This document shows positions 7,268-17,192 of a stretch of DNA of 64,000 nt, in pieces. The translations under genes and the position numbers were made by a program. The DNA comes from JBBRCE01 sp038205115 (lineage in GTDB: Bacteria > Planctomycetota > Planctomycetia > Pirellulales > JBBRCE01), in the NCBI GenBank assembly GCA_038205115.1, contig JBBRCE010000014.1, positions 1-64,000 of the forward strand, written 5' to 3'. Position 1 is the first letter of the stretch. Every line of letters begins with the position of its first letter. The notes under the pieces are model-generated. The model was given only the letters and a program-made list of their open reading frames with translations. It was not told the origin of the DNA and searched no databases.

Positions 7268-9889
7268 ATGTCACAAAGCCCGCCCGATCGTACGCAAGAG
7301 CCCGAACCCGAATCCACCGGCCCCATCACGGAAGGCATTTCGTCCAGCCGTGTGGACGGCGTTTATGGCGCCGATCAGATGAAGCACCTCTCGGACCTCG
7401 AGCACGTGCGGCAGCGCTCCGGCATGTACATTGGCGATACCAGCAGCCGCGGTCTGCATCACCTGGTGTACGAAGCGGTGGATAATTCCATTGACGAAGC
7501 CATGGCCGGTCACGCCACGGAAATTACCGCCACCATCAATGTGGATGGCTCCGTGACCGTCTCGGACGATGGCCGCGGCATCCCGGTGGAAATGCACACC
7601 GAGCTGGGCATGAGCACGCTGGAAGGCGTGATGACGGTGCTCAAGTTCGGCGGCAAGTTCGACAAACAAGCCTACAAAACGTCCGGCGGGCTGCACGGCA
7701 TCGGCGTCAAAGTGGTCAACTTTTTGAGCGAGTGGTGCGAGGTGGAAGTCCGCCGCGAAGGCCACGTGTTTCAGCAAGAGTACGAGCGCGGCGTGCGGAC
7801 CGGCGACGTCCGCAAAGTCGGCCGTTCGCCCGATCACAAAACCGGCACCAAGACCACGTTCAAGCCCGACACGCAAATCTTCGGCAGCACCAAGTTCGAT
7901 TACAACATTCTCTACCGCCGGCTGCAGGAACTGGCGTTTCTCAACCGCGGCGTGAAGATCGTGTTTCACGACGCCCGCAACGGCAATGGCGAAACGTTTC
8001 AATACGATCGTGGCTTGCTGCAGTTCGTGGAACATCTCAACCGGGCCAGCGAAACCGCGCACCCGGACATCATCCACATTGCCCGCGAGATTGAAGGCGT
8101 GGGCGTGGAAGTGGCCCTGCAATACACGGCCGAATACACCGAAAACGTGCATACCTACGTCAACAACATCAACACGGTCGACGGCGGCACGCACCTCAGC
8201 GGTTTTCGCACGGCGCTCACGCGCTCGCTCAACAATTACGGCAAGAAGGCCAACCTGTTCAAAGATCTTACGCCCACCGGCGAAGATTTTCGCGAAGGGC
8301 TGACGGCCATCGTGGCCATTCGCCATCCGGAACCCAAATTCGAATCGCAAACCAAAGTCAAACTTAACAACACCGAAGTCGAAGGGCTGGTGAACTCGGT
8401 CGTGGGCGATTTCATGGGCAGCTACCTGGAAGAACATCCCAAGGTGGCCAAAGTGATTGTGCAAAAAGCGCAGCTCGCCGCTGAAGCCCGCGAAGCCGCT
8501 AAAAAAGCCAAAGCCCTGCTGCGCGAACGCAAAGGCGCGCTGGCCTTTGGCGGTCTGCCTGGCAAACTCCGCGATTGCACCAGCAAAGATGTGGCCAAGT
8601 GCGAACTGTTTCTGGTCGAAGGCGATTCGGCCGGCGGCAGTGCCGAAGGTGGCCGGATGCGCGAGTATCAAGCCATTCTGCCGCTCCGCGGTAAGATCAT
8701 CAACGCCTACAAATCGCGCGACGACAAAGTGCTGGCCAACGAAGAAGTTCGCAGCATGATCTCGGCGATTGGCATTGGCATTGGCGAAGACGCCGATCTC
8801 AAAAAACGCCGCTACAACAAAATCGTGATCATGACCGACGCCGATGTCGACGGCTCGCACATCCGCACACTACTGCTGTGCTTCTTCTATCGGCAAATGT
8901 ATCACCTGATTGTCGCAGGGCACGTTTACGTGGCCATGCCGCCGCTGTTTAGCGTCAAAAGCAAAAAGAGCGTGCGCTACGTTCAGACCGAAGAACTCAT
9001 GAAGACCGAACTGCTCGAACTGGGCCTAGGCGATAGCGTCTTCGAGCCGGGCGACGGCCGCAACATCGTCGGCGACGAAATGGCCAAGCTCGTCCGCACG
9101 CTGGCCAGCTTGGAAGAATCGCTGATCGCGCTGGAACGCCGCGGCATCAGTCTGCGGGCGCACATCGGCCGCATCGATGCGCAACACAAACTGCCCGTCT
9201 ATCACGTTTTTCTCGGCAGCCAAGAAGCCTGGTTCGTCACCCGCGAAGAACTCAATGCGTTTGTGGCCGAGCACGAGAAAGCCTCAGGGCAGGAAGTTGC
9301 AATTGCGCCCGAACCGGCCAATCCCAACGCGCCGCCGCCCGTCGCGAGCAAGTCGGCCGAACTGCCAACCAACGAGTCGCCGGACGCAACCCCGGCCGAG
9401 CCCACAAGTGGCGCAGCGGCGCACGGTGCGGACGTTACGTCGTCCGTGGCGGCCGCTTCGGAATTGCACATTGTCGAGCTGCACGAAGTGCGGTCCATCA
9501 ACACCAACATCGCCGAACTGGCCAAGCTGGGCTTCGACATTCAATCGCTGCTGCCGCAAGTTCGCACCGGCATCGAAGACCCGCGTTACGTGCTGCGCCG
9601 TGGCGAAAACACCATTGGCCTGGAAGACCTCCGCGGTCTGCCTGGCGCGGTGCGCGAGGCCGGCGGCAAAGGCTTGAAAATCATGCGATTCAAAGGGCTG
9701 GGCGAAATGAATGCGGAAGAACTCCGCGACACCACGCTCGATCCCAACAACCGCACGATGAAGCAGGTCACTATGGAAGACGCCGGCGCCGCCGACGAAC
9801 TGTTCCGCGTGCTGATGGGCGACAAAGTCGAACCCCGCCGCGACTTCATCGAAAAGCACGCGCTGGAAGTCCGCAATTTGGATATTTAG
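7268..9889 (+). CDS. gyrB: DNA gyrase subunit B
   Basis: This is the ATPase subunit of type II topoisomerase, which introduces negative supercoils. It has 873 residues. The GHKL ATPase domain shows EAVDNSIDEAMAG and DDGRGIPVE, followed by GLHGIGVKVVN. The TOPRIM domain has EGDSAGG (E451) and DADVDGSH (D524, D526, D528), which bind magnesium. The C-terminus carries RFKGLGEMNAEELRDTTLDP. A Pro/Ala-rich stretch at about residues 672-735 is an extra linker inside the TOPRIM-to-tail region. The motif GGLPGKLRDC supports gyrase over topoisomerase IV, as does the location beside dnaA and dnaN. The start is ATG at 7268. Confidence 0.95.
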   Translation: MSQSPPDRTQEPEPESTGPITEGISSSRVDGVYGADQMKHLSDLEHVRQRSGMYIGDTSSRGLHHLVYEAVDNSIDEAMAGHATEITATINVDGSVTVSDDGRGIPVEMHTELGMSTLEGVMTVLKFGGKFDKQAYKTSGGLHGIGVKVVNFLSEWCEVEVRREGHVFQQEYERGVRTGDVRKVGRSPDHKTGTKTTFKPDTQIFGSTKFDYNILYRRLQELAFLNRGVKIVFHDARNGNGETFQYDRGLLQFVEHLNRASETAHPDIIHIAREIEGVGVEVALQYTAEYTENVHTYVNNINTVDGGTHLSGFRTALTRSLNNYGKKANLFKDLTPTGEDFREGLTAIVAIRHPEPKFESQTKVKLNNTEVEGLVNSVVGDFMGSYLEEHPKVAKVIVQKAQLAAEAREAAKKAKALLRERKGALAFGGLPGKLRDCTSKDVAKCELFLVEGDSAGGSAEGGRMREYQAILPLRGKIINAYKSRDDKVLANEEVRSMISAIGIGIGEDADLKKRRYNKIVIMTDADVDGSHIRTLLLCFFYRQMYHLIVAGHVYVAMPPLFSVKSKKSVRYVQTEELMKTELLELGLGDSVFEPGDGRNIVGDEMAKLVRTLASLEESLIALERRGISLRAHIGRIDAQHKLPVYHVFLGSQEAWFVTREELNAFVAEHEKASGQEVAIAPEPANPNAPPPVASKSAELPTNESPDATPAEPTSGAAAHGADVTSSVAAASELHIVELHEVRSINTNIAELAKLGFDIQSLLPQVRTGIEDPRYVLRRGENTIGLEDLRGLPGAVREAGGKGLKIMRFKGLGEMNAEELRDTTLDPNNRTMKQVTMEDAGAADELFRVLMGDKVEPRRDFIEKHALEVRNLDI

Positions 9890-10336
9890 CAAACTCCAAC
9901 AAGGGCCAACGCATTTCGTCAGCCAACTCGTATTGCAAAGATCGTCGATCGGTTCTTTGGCCGCGCCGTTTTGTTTTCGAAACCGATCTGACCATCGACG
10001 CTTGTCGAGAGCGGATCCTTGCGGAGATTGGTTTCGAAAAGGTCAGTTCGACGTGGAGCGATTTCTTCGATCCGCACTGAGCGAAGTGAAACCACTCGCC
10101 AATTTCGCGAGCGCGACTGTCAGTATTGTTCGGACGTTCATTGGTCGCTTTTTAGGAATATCGCGCCGGGTGATCTCGCGCGAAATTAAGACAGTTTTCT
10201 CTTCGAGCGGCAGGCAATCAGGGTGATTGACGATGAACTAAGATTATGGGTGGTCGACGGTGATCTTCGCGCATGCACTGTTGTTGACATGCCAATCCAC
10301 CTTCCCTGCACTTATTGTTTGCCGTAGGATCGAGAA
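9890..10336. other. Intergenic stretch with a possible gene remnant
   Basis: No intact gene is seen. About 9952-10080 on the plus strand reads as a plausible but truncated peptide containing RRFVFETDLTIDACRERI and ending SDFFDPH at a stop. It resembles the N-terminus of small planctomycete hypothetical proteins, without a clear start codon, and is probably a remnant. The rest shows nothing recognisable. Confidence 0.3.
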
Positions 10337-10780
10337 ATGCGGACCAATTTTCGTTGGCAGTTTAGACTTCGCGCGCTGTTCTCGCTAGTTCTGATTTGCG
10401 CGATACCTGCTTGGAAAGCGCAGCGCTGGAAATTCGTGGTTGAGAATGAGACTCGGGCATGCGCGTGGTTCCGTGCGCGTCCGGACAATGTTAGCGGAGA
10501 CGAAGTTGATTTTAACAGGCGTCAGGCTATTGACGGTATCGTTGCGCCACGGGAGCCTTTTCTTCCTCTTCCATTTGATCGAAATGATCCAACCTTCTTC
10601 GAAGCGATTTTTACCGACAAGCCGCCGCGTTGGTTTCTGAAACCATCCCGTTCAAGCTGTCAGATCCTGCGTTTGGTGCTGGCTGCTTATTTACCGTGGG
10701 ATTGTCCGACGACGTTGCACGGCGATTTCGGTCAGGCCCTCGAAATACGCGGTATCATCGGCAAAAAGATGACAGCTTGA
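10337..10780 (+). CDS. Small membrane-anchored hypothetical protein
   Basis: I do not recognise a function. The 147-residue product starts with FRWQFRLRALFSLVLICAIP, an arrangement (basic FRLRxLF segment followed by one hydrophobic helix) common at the N-terminus of planctomycete hypothetical proteins. The rest is soluble and rich in Arg, Trp and Phe, with no motif I can name. From about 10630 another frame is open for over 100 codons, so the C-terminal part may have been changed by a frameshift. It lies alone between gyrB and a secreted protein gene. Confidence 0.5.
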   Translation: MRTNFRWQFRLRALFSLVLICAIPAWKAQRWKFVVENETRACAWFRARPDNVSGDEVDFNRRQAIDGIVAPREPFLPLPFDRNDPTFFEAIFTDKPPRWFLKPSRSSCQILRLVLAAYLPWDCPTTLHGDFGQALEIRGIIGKKMTA

Positions 10781-10982
10781 AAGGGATGGACTCCCGTCCG
10801 CTTAAATTCTCCCGTAAATTCAGGTCGCAGGTGGAAAGAAGAGATGGACTTTTCCGTAAGGTTCGGATTAAGATCTGTGTTGTCCGAATCGGCACGTCAC
10901 GTCGAGTATTTCAATCAACAGACACATTCTCCCTCAAGCATCCTGCAAGGGCAAAAAACTTCAATCAATCAACGAGAATCCA

Positions 10983-11780
10983 ATGAGATACCAGATCGCA
11001 CTGCTCGGCCTCGCCCTGCTGATTCCGCGCCTGACTCAAGCTGCCTCGGACGAACCGCTTTACACCCAAAAGGGAAGCGACCTCTCGATTGCCGAGATCC
11101 TTAAAGAGGGCAAGCTGCCAACGGGGCACAATTCGACCGCAGGCGCGACCGGCTCGATTGTCCAGGTGAATAAGCGCCTCGTAGAGGTCGGCCCGGATGC
11201 GGACAAACCCATTCCAAAAGACATCGAGATTCACACTCTTGCCAACAGCGCCATTCCCCGCAAAGATTTCGCGAAGTGGTCGCGCTGGTATCAGGAAGAC
11301 GGTCACACGCAGGTCTTCCGCCTTTTCAAGGATGAGGCGAACGTCCGCAACACCCGCCCGCTCGCCGCGAGAGTCGAAGCCTTCGGCATGCTATCCTGGC
11401 ATCACGGGGACTGGCACGAGTGGAGCGGCACCTACACCATCGTCAAATCAGAAGCGGCATCAATTTTTCAAGTCATGAACAGCAAATCCGAATGGGCCGT
11501 TCACCTGGACATGGATGGTAACGGCAATGTCATCTACAATCCTCGCCAAGACCCGAAGGATAGAAAGATCATCGCCAAGGAAATGACGGGGAAACCCTTT
11601 TTCATTCGAGTCCGCGACAACGGTCTGGATTACGAGGTGTATCTCAACAAGGAAAAGGTGGGCTCCGGCTCCTATCCGCGCCCCGAGGGCCATTCAAGCT
11701 TCCGCTGGGGGATGTATAAAGGGGAGCACGAAGTGAAACATGACGCGATGATTTTTGTCACCGGCGTTGTCTTCAAGTGA
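10983..11780 (+). CDS. Secreted protein, possible jelly-roll (polysaccharide-lyase-like) fold
   Basis: The 265-residue product has a clear signal peptide (MRYQIALLGLALLIPRLTQA, cleavage after TQAA). The mature part is strand-rich with many aromatic residues. The C-terminal segment HSSFRWGMYKGEHEVKHDA followed by FVTGVVFK resembles the closing strands of concanavalin-like polysaccharide lyases and related sugar-binding proteins. I cannot point to catalytic residues, so a binding or lyase role is only a suggestion. A purine-rich ribosome-binding site is weak (GAGAATCCA just before ATG). It appears to be monocistronic; the next 600 bp are non-coding and repeat-bearing. Confidence 0.6.
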   Translation: MRYQIALLGLALLIPRLTQAASDEPLYTQKGSDLSIAEILKEGKLPTGHNSTAGATGSIVQVNKRLVEVGPDADKPIPKDIEIHTLANSAIPRKDFAKWSRWYQEDGHTQVFRLFKDEANVRNTRPLAARVEAFGMLSWHHGDWHEWSGTYTIVKSEAASIFQVMNSKSEWAVHLDMDGNGNVIYNPRQDPKDRKIIAKEMTGKPFFIRVRDNGLDYEVYLNKEKVGSGSYPRPEGHSSFRWGMYKGEHEVKHDAMIFVTGVVFK

Positions 11781-12410
11781 CCCGACAGTGAGTGGGATTG
11801 ACCGAGTGGCCGGCCCCGCAACTGGTCGATCCGTGGCGGCAACGCTTGGTTCGCGATCTCCAAATGTCCCTATATCTCGCAAGCGGAGCCTCGCCCAGCC
11901 CGCGACTACGGTTGAGCCCAACCCAGGGCGCTGACAACTCAGCATGCAGGGCCAGGCACGAAACATCGGCGCGCGATTGTGCATTCATGCTTAATTGTTC
12001 GCCGGACAAACGGCCTGCCTGTGCATGAGTCCGGTGGCAACTGATGTTGCGCGAAGGGCTGTGCCGCAAGGTCGGAAACGTGCTGCGGGGGCCAAGAAAA
12101 AATAGACACGCAACCTGGGGGATGCTACCATCAGGGGCGACGCAGGCCTGGAGCCGATCCAGCTTGCGGTCCGATTTTCGATGGCTCGAGGTTCTCGCCA
12201 GAGAACGTCGGGCACCAGCACACGCTGAGAAATTGCCCAACATGACTTTTGTGACCGCAGGCGACCGAGCCCAATGGCGCGCCGGTTGTTTGTTGGCAGT
12301 TTCTTAGTCCTTCCTACAGTTCCTGCCCTATCGCTCCGAGTGTCGTCGCCAGCCTGCCGGCGCGAAGCGACGGCCGGGTTGCGTAAAACTTACTTCAGTT
12401 GAGAAACGAC
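11781..12410. other. Long non-coding stretch carrying degenerate repeat copy A
   Basis: No gene is supported in this 630-bp gap. It holds one copy of a dispersed repeat (listed separately) that recurs at 17193-17418 on the far side of the DUF1592/DUF1552 operon. The last 100 bases should hold the operon promoter, but no clear promoter sequence was seen. Confidence 0.5.
11871..12054. repeat. Dispersed degenerate repeat, copy A
   Basis: Two blocks match a second locus. Block 1 (11871-11947) contains CAACCCAGGGCGCTGACAAC and ends in CTCAGCATGCA. Block 2 (about 12017-12054) reads GCATGAGTCCGGTGGCAACT followed by GATGTTGCGCG. The same two blocks occur in the same order and orientation at 17193-17418 with scattered substitutions. 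The spacing between blocks differs (about 70 versus 109 bp). Confidence 0.6.
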
Positions 12411-15400
12411 ATGTCGAGTCGATTGCTCGCGCTGGTCATTTTCGCATCGGCTTGCGCAGCCGCGCAGGCAGACGAGACGTTTACCGTGCCGGACAGCGTC
12501 GCCAAGGTCTTTGCCCAGCGCTGCGCGGATTGTCATAGTGGCAACTCGCCCGAAGGTGAGGTGCGGCTGGGCGAGATTGCGCGGTTGGAAACCGACGCGC
12601 GGCTCGATGTGCTCAACAAAGTTCAGGAGCAGCTTTACTTCAAGCAGATGCCGCCGGATGGCGAAACGCAGCCGACCGCGGCCGAACGCGCGCAATTGAC
12701 GGATTGGGTGGCGCAAGAGCTCGGCAAGCACAAAGCTTCCAAACTGGAAAAAAAACTGCAAAAGCCCGAGTTCGGAAACTATGTCGACCACGAGAAACTC
12801 TTTTCGGGCGAATTCGAAAATCTGCCCGGCTTCACCTACGACCGACGCTGGTTGATCAGCGAATATATCTTCGATGCGAAATTTCAACAGGTGCTGGAAA
12901 GTACCACCCGCGCAAAACGAGGCGGGGCAACGTCTAAACGAGCAGGCGGCCAAAAAACGCACAACCTCAGCCTGACCAATCCCTTTCTGCTGCCCAATCG
13001 TTCCGGCGTCCGCTATTACGCCAACGACGATCTCAGCGGAGGGCATTTGTCGAGCATGCTGACCAACGCACAGAAAACGTCGGAATACATCACCAACGAT
13101 CTGGTGAAGCGCAAGAACAGCAAGTATCTGCCGGCCATCAACGCCATCATGGCCTTGGATGACGAGCGAAATGCCAAGCTGGCTGCGCGCCGCGAATTTC
13201 TGGAAAACGGCATCGCGCGACTGTGCGCGGAATTGTACGGCAGCGAAAACCAGTCGCTGCTGCCACCCTTCACGCCTGTGGAACTCGCCGAGCCCAAGGC
13301 GCTCAGCGCCGGCGAAACCTACAAAAAAGCGCCGTTCCATGTGGCCCAAAACATGATGAAAGAACTCGACGGCGAAAGCACCGTCAACCGGCTACTGCTG
13401 GACCCTCAGTACGCGAAAATGTCCGATGCGGAATTTCGCACGCTGTGCGAGCAAACCTGGTTTTACTACGGCGATCATGAGCGAAAAATTCAGGGCCGGA
13501 TGGCGATCCTCCGCGACTACATGCCCGAGCTGCGCGAACAGGCGGTAAAGACCCGCGGCAAAAACAAGCCGCCGGTTTATCAACCGCTGACCGATGCGGA
13601 ACTGAAAATCGTGCAGGCAACGGTCAAAAAACATCGTCAGACCGGCGATCACTACGCGGCAATCGTCGCCAAGTGCGTCACGGAGTGGGAGCAAGAATTC
13701 GAGCAAGCACGGATCGCCGCGGGACCGCCGTCGGACGAACTTCTCATCGCACTGGTCAATCAGCTGTCCGGGCAAATTCTCGAACGTTCGCCCACTGCGA
13801 CGGAAGCGGACAGCTACGTTGCCCTGACCAAATCCTACGTGAACAAACTGGGCAAGCTGAAGGCGATTCAGAAGTTGATTCAAACGTTTATTTTGTCGAG
13901 TGAATTCGCCTATCGTCAGGAATTTGGCTCTGGCCCGGCCGACACATACGGCCGGCGATTGCTGTCGCCGCACGACGCCAGCTACGCCATCGCATATGCG
14001 CTCACGGATCAAAGCCCCGATCAAGAGTTGGTGACCGCCGAGGAGCAGGGCAAGCTGCAAACGCGCGAGGATTATCGGCGAGAAGTTATGCGGATCTTGA
14101 AGAAGCGCGATGTGACGTATGTGATTGATCCGATTCTGGCCGACAAAAATTATCAAGACAACACCACCAACACGGCCATCCGCAAACTGCGATTCTTCCG
14201 CGAGTTTTTTGGCTATCCGGCAGCCATCACGATCTTCAAGGACGAAAAGCGGTTTGGCGGCGATCGGCTGCCGGATGCCACCGCGCGCCTGCTGAGCGAG
14301 ACCGATCGAGTGGTCGAGCAAATCCTGGAAAAAGATCAGAACGTGTTCGAAGAACTGCTCACTACGGATAAGTTTTACGTCTACCACGATGGCGATAACC
14401 AGCGGATGCAGGCCGCATCGGATCGCATCAAGCGCATCTATGCGCACTTCAAGGATCTCGACTGGAAGAATTTCAAAAACGACGATCTGCTCAAGCACGC
14501 CGAGTTCCTCAAGGAAGTCAAAATGCGGAGCGTCGATCCAGACAAGCTGGAAGCTAAAAACCGTCAAGGCAACTCGCTGCAGTTGTTCAAGATGTCGATG
14601 ACGTCGATCACCGCTCGCTTGGACAAAGGCCAAAAGGAGGCGGCACCGTTCGATCTGTATCGTGGCTATGGCTACGATTTCATGAACGGTTACAACGTGG
14701 CGATGTTCTTCAATTATCGGCTGGACAATTGGGACTACCAAACGACCCAGCCGGCAAAGGTTGCCAATCGCAAAGGTCTGCTAACGCATCCGGCTTGGCT
14801 GATTGCCCACGCTCAAAATACGGAAACGGACCCGGTGCGCCGCGGCAAATGGATTCGCGAGAAACTGCTGGCCGGCACCATTCCCGACGTGCCAATCACT
14901 GTGGATGCCGTGATTCCGGAAGATCACAGCAAAATTCTGCGAGATCGACTGGCCAGTGCGACCGAAAAAACTTACTGCTGGAAATGCCACGAGCGTATGA
15001 ATCCGCTCGGTTACGCCTTCGAAGGCTACGATGATTTCGGCCGATTTCGCCTGCAAGAATCGTTAGAATATCCGGACAAACTCGTCAAGAAAAACCCGGA
15101 CGAATGGAAGTTGTTGTCTGACACGCGCGACGTTTACCAGACGTTGCCGGTCAAAACCGCCGGCTTTTTGAAAGGCACCGGCGACGCGTCATTGGATGGA
15201 GAAGTTAAAGATGCAATCGATTTGGTCGACCGGCTGAGTCGCTCGCAACGGGTGCGTCAGTCGATCATCCGTTATGCCTTTCGCTATTTCATGGGCCGCA
15301 ATGAGGTGTTTTCCGATTCCAAAACCTTGCGGGATGCGGAACGTGCCTATACCGAAAACGGCGGCAGCTTCAACGCCGTCATTGTCTCGCTGCTGACCTC

Positions 15401-15437
15401 AGATTCATTCATTTACCGCAAACCAATCGAGGACTGA
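12411..15437 (+). CDS. Secreted DUF1592/DUF1588/DUF1585 haem-binding protein
   Basis: This is a planctomycete-type exported cytochrome-like protein of 1008 residues; the biochemical role of the family is not established. A signal peptide (LLALVIFASACAAAQA) is followed by a haem c motif CADCH at 38-42 and the text KQMPPDGETQPT, as in PSCyt1-type domains. DUF1592 occupies the centre. The DUF1588 motif CWKCHERMNPLGYAFEGYDD gives a second CxxCH at 856-860. The C-terminus matches DUF1585 (RYAFRYFMGRNE, then LLTSDSFIYRKP). The next gene starts four bases after its stop, so the two form an operon. I chose ATG at 12411; an in-frame TTG at 12399 is possible. Confidence 0.9.
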   Translation: MSSRLLALVIFASACAAAQADETFTVPDSVAKVFAQRCADCHSGNSPEGEVRLGEIARLETDARLDVLNKVQEQLYFKQMPPDGETQPTAAERAQLTDWVAQELGKHKASKLEKKLQKPEFGNYVDHEKLFSGEFENLPGFTYDRRWLISEYIFDAKFQQVLESTTRAKRGGATSKRAGGQKTHNLSLTNPFLLPNRSGVRYYANDDLSGGHLSSMLTNAQKTSEYITNDLVKRKNSKYLPAINAIMALDDERNAKLAARREFLENGIARLCAELYGSENQSLLPPFTPVELAEPKALSAGETYKKAPFHVAQNMMKELDGESTVNRLLLDPQYAKMSDAEFRTLCEQTWFYYGDHERKIQGRMAILRDYMPELREQAVKTRGKNKPPVYQPLTDAELKIVQATVKKHRQTGDHYAAIVAKCVTEWEQEFEQARIAAGPPSDELLIALVNQLSGQILERSPTATEADSYVALTKSYVNKLGKLKAIQKLIQTFILSSEFAYRQEFGSGPADTYGRRLLSPHDASYAIAYALTDQSPDQELVTAEEQGKLQTREDYRREVMRILKKRDVTYVIDPILADKNYQDNTTNTAIRKLRFFREFFGYPAAITIFKDEKRFGGDRLPDATARLLSETDRVVEQILEKDQNVFEELLTTDKFYVYHDGDNQRMQAASDRIKRIYAHFKDLDWKNFKNDDLLKHAEFLKEVKMRSVDPDKLEAKNRQGNSLQLFKMSMTSITARLDKGQKEAAPFDLYRGYGYDFMNGYNVAMFFNYRLDNWDYQTTQPAKVANRKGLLTHPAWLIAHAQNTETDPVRRGKWIREKLLAGTIPDVPITVDAVIPEDHSKILRDRLASATEKTYCWKCHERMNPLGYAFEGYDDFGRFRLQESLEYPDKLVKKNPDEWKLLSDTRDVYQTLPVKTAGFLKGTGDASLDGEVKDAIDLVDRLSRSQRVRQSIIRYAFRYFMGRNEVFSDSKTLRDAERAYTENGGSFNAVIVSLLTSDSFIYRKPIED

Positions 15438-15441
15438 ACCG

Positions 15442-16824
15442 ATGGCCAATCGCAGAGAATTTTTCAAATCGACGGCGCTCGGCGCTGCAGCCATCGCCCT
15501 GGCTCCGTCCTTCAACCAGTTGTTTGCAGCGTCCGCCGGCGCTGGCAATGCCAAACGCTTCATCTTCATCCGAAAATCCAGCGGCCTCCGTCCGGCCGAA
15601 GTTGCGCTCCGCGATTTTTCCGACAAAGACCGCGCGCTGGACGAACAAAAGCAACCACTGGAAGCAGCACTGGACAAACACGAATTGCCCAAGTGGTTAC
15701 GCGGACTGGATGGCCATAAACAGCACATGGCCATCCTCCAGGGACTCTCGGCCAAAATGAGCGAAAATATCCACTATTCGTTCTCGTCCGTGATGGGCTG
15801 CTTCAAATCCAATCGAAACACACTCAGTTCCATCAAACGGACGACGGTCGACTTCGAACTGGCCAAGCTCTTTCCGTCGCCGTTTGGGCACGTCGAATTG
15901 TCCTTCGCAGGCGGGCGGACCGGCATTGTCGATGGCTATTCCGCGCCGGCGCCGCAAACCCGCAATTACTGCTACGCGGATCCCGACACCGCGCGCAGCG
16001 AACTGTTCAAAGCCATTCTCAACCCGGATGCCGTCAATTCCGATAACGACATGTTGTCGTTTCTGCAAAGCAAAGAAGGACTGTTGGCCAGCGGCATTGC
16101 CGGACATGAAAAAAAGCGCCAAGAAATGCAGATCGATTCCATCAATGCCATCCGCGAGCGCAATCAGAAATTGATCAAGATTTCCGGATCGCTCGCCAAG
16201 CATCTGCCGCACATTGCCGAGGTCCATGCCAACGGCGGACCCAATGCCAGTACGCCCGAAAAACAGGCGGCCATGACGGATGTTCTGATTGCCGCGCTGA
16301 CCGCCGGACTGACCAACGTGGTCACCTACACAATCGATGACCTCGCCACGCCCATTACCGGACTGCCCGGAAACGAAACCGATCGCGTGGGCATTCACCC
16401 TCTAGGGCATGAAGAAGCCTTCGGCGGCGTGCCAGCCTGGAAAACGCGCGAGCAGCTCCGCATCAGCCATGTGAATCAGATCAAAACCATCGTCGAAAAG
16501 CTCAAGCAGACGCCCGAGGGCCAGGGCACGATGTTCGATAACACGATGATCATGTACTTTCCGGAAAATGGCGAAACCCATCATGGAATTGGCCTGGAAT
16601 CGCCGTTCATCGTTCTGGCCGGCGACAACTGCAAACTGAATATGCTGGGCCGTTACATCCGCTTGCCGTATCTCGGGAGCGAAGGTCACAAAACCTTAGG
16701 CAACTGGTACACCACGCTGCTCAACGCGCACGGCAATCCGATCGAACATTACGGCGACCTCGACCAAGAGATGGCGCGCAAGAAGTTGCATCAAACCGGC
16801 CCAATCAAGCAGTTGATGGGCTAA
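15442..16824 (+). CDS. DUF1552 protein, partner of the DUF1592 protein
   Basis: This 460-residue exported protein belongs to DUF1552, a family nearly always encoded beside DUF1592 proteins in planctomycetes and relatives. It starts with ANRREFFKSTALGAAAIALAP, an RR-containing signal typical of Tat export. The body has the alkaline-phosphatase-like features of the DUF1552/DUF1501 group, including TYTIDDLATP, NTMIMYFPENGETHHGIG and ESPFIVLAG. The H-rich GETHHG segment may bind metal, but catalysis is unproven. It is translationally close to the preceding gene (TGA, four bases, ATG), so co-expression is likely. No gene follows for over 1 kb. Confidence 0.9.
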   Translation: MANRREFFKSTALGAAAIALAPSFNQLFAASAGAGNAKRFIFIRKSSGLRPAEVALRDFSDKDRALDEQKQPLEAALDKHELPKWLRGLDGHKQHMAILQGLSAKMSENIHYSFSSVMGCFKSNRNTLSSIKRTTVDFELAKLFPSPFGHVELSFAGGRTGIVDGYSAPAPQTRNYCYADPDTARSELFKAILNPDAVNSDNDMLSFLQSKEGLLASGIAGHEKKRQEMQIDSINAIRERNQKLIKISGSLAKHLPHIAEVHANGGPNASTPEKQAAMTDVLIAALTAGLTNVVTYTIDDLATPITGLPGNETDRVGIHPLGHEEAFGGVPAWKTREQLRISHVNQIKTIVEKLKQTPEGQGTMFDNTMIMYFPENGETHHGIGLESPFIVLAGDNCKLNMLGRYIRLPYLGSEGHKTLGNWYTTLLNAHGNPIEHYGDLDQEMARKKLHQTGPIKQLMG

Positions 16825-16983
16825 AACGCCAGGCCTAGCCAAACAATCCCCGCAACACGCGCGTCGCCGACCGCTTTGCGAATCACAGTAAACCACTATG
16901 ATTCAATCTCGTGGCCGGACTTGGCCCCCATGCGCGACAGCGCGTGTTCGCCGCAACCTTGCTCGCTACCCTCGCGAAACTTA

Positions 16984-17115
16984 CCCATCTGCGTTCGTCT
17001 GTGTTCATCTGCGTTAACTTGGCTGCCTTCATGCGCCAACCGCTGCAAGACCTAACATGCAGACGGAGATCTCCACCTACAGTACGTCAAGAGAACACAG
17101 ATGAACGCAGATGGG
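16984..17115. repeat. Inverted repeat, 23-bp arms
   Basis: The left arm CCCATCTGCGTTCGTCTGTG continues TTC (16984-17006). The right arm at 17093-17115 is its reverse complement with one mismatch. The 86-bp loop has no gene. The arms contain the ATCTGCGTTC / TCTGTGTTC words that I recall as recurrent in intergenic DNA of some planctomycetes and other bacteria. The left arm continues with a further copy of TTCATCTGCG. Confidence 0.65.
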
Positions 17116-17192
17116 TCGCAGATGGCAACTCGTGATTCATAGGCTCTCCGGTGCCGTTGACTTTTTCGCCCAATATAGTATACTGGTGTTCA

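Noticed and set aside
7271..8860. Minus-strand open frame of 529 codons opposite gyrB
   Set aside because: Antisense shadow of gyrB; sequence looks like complementary codon composition (many Phe, Ala, His) and has no motif.
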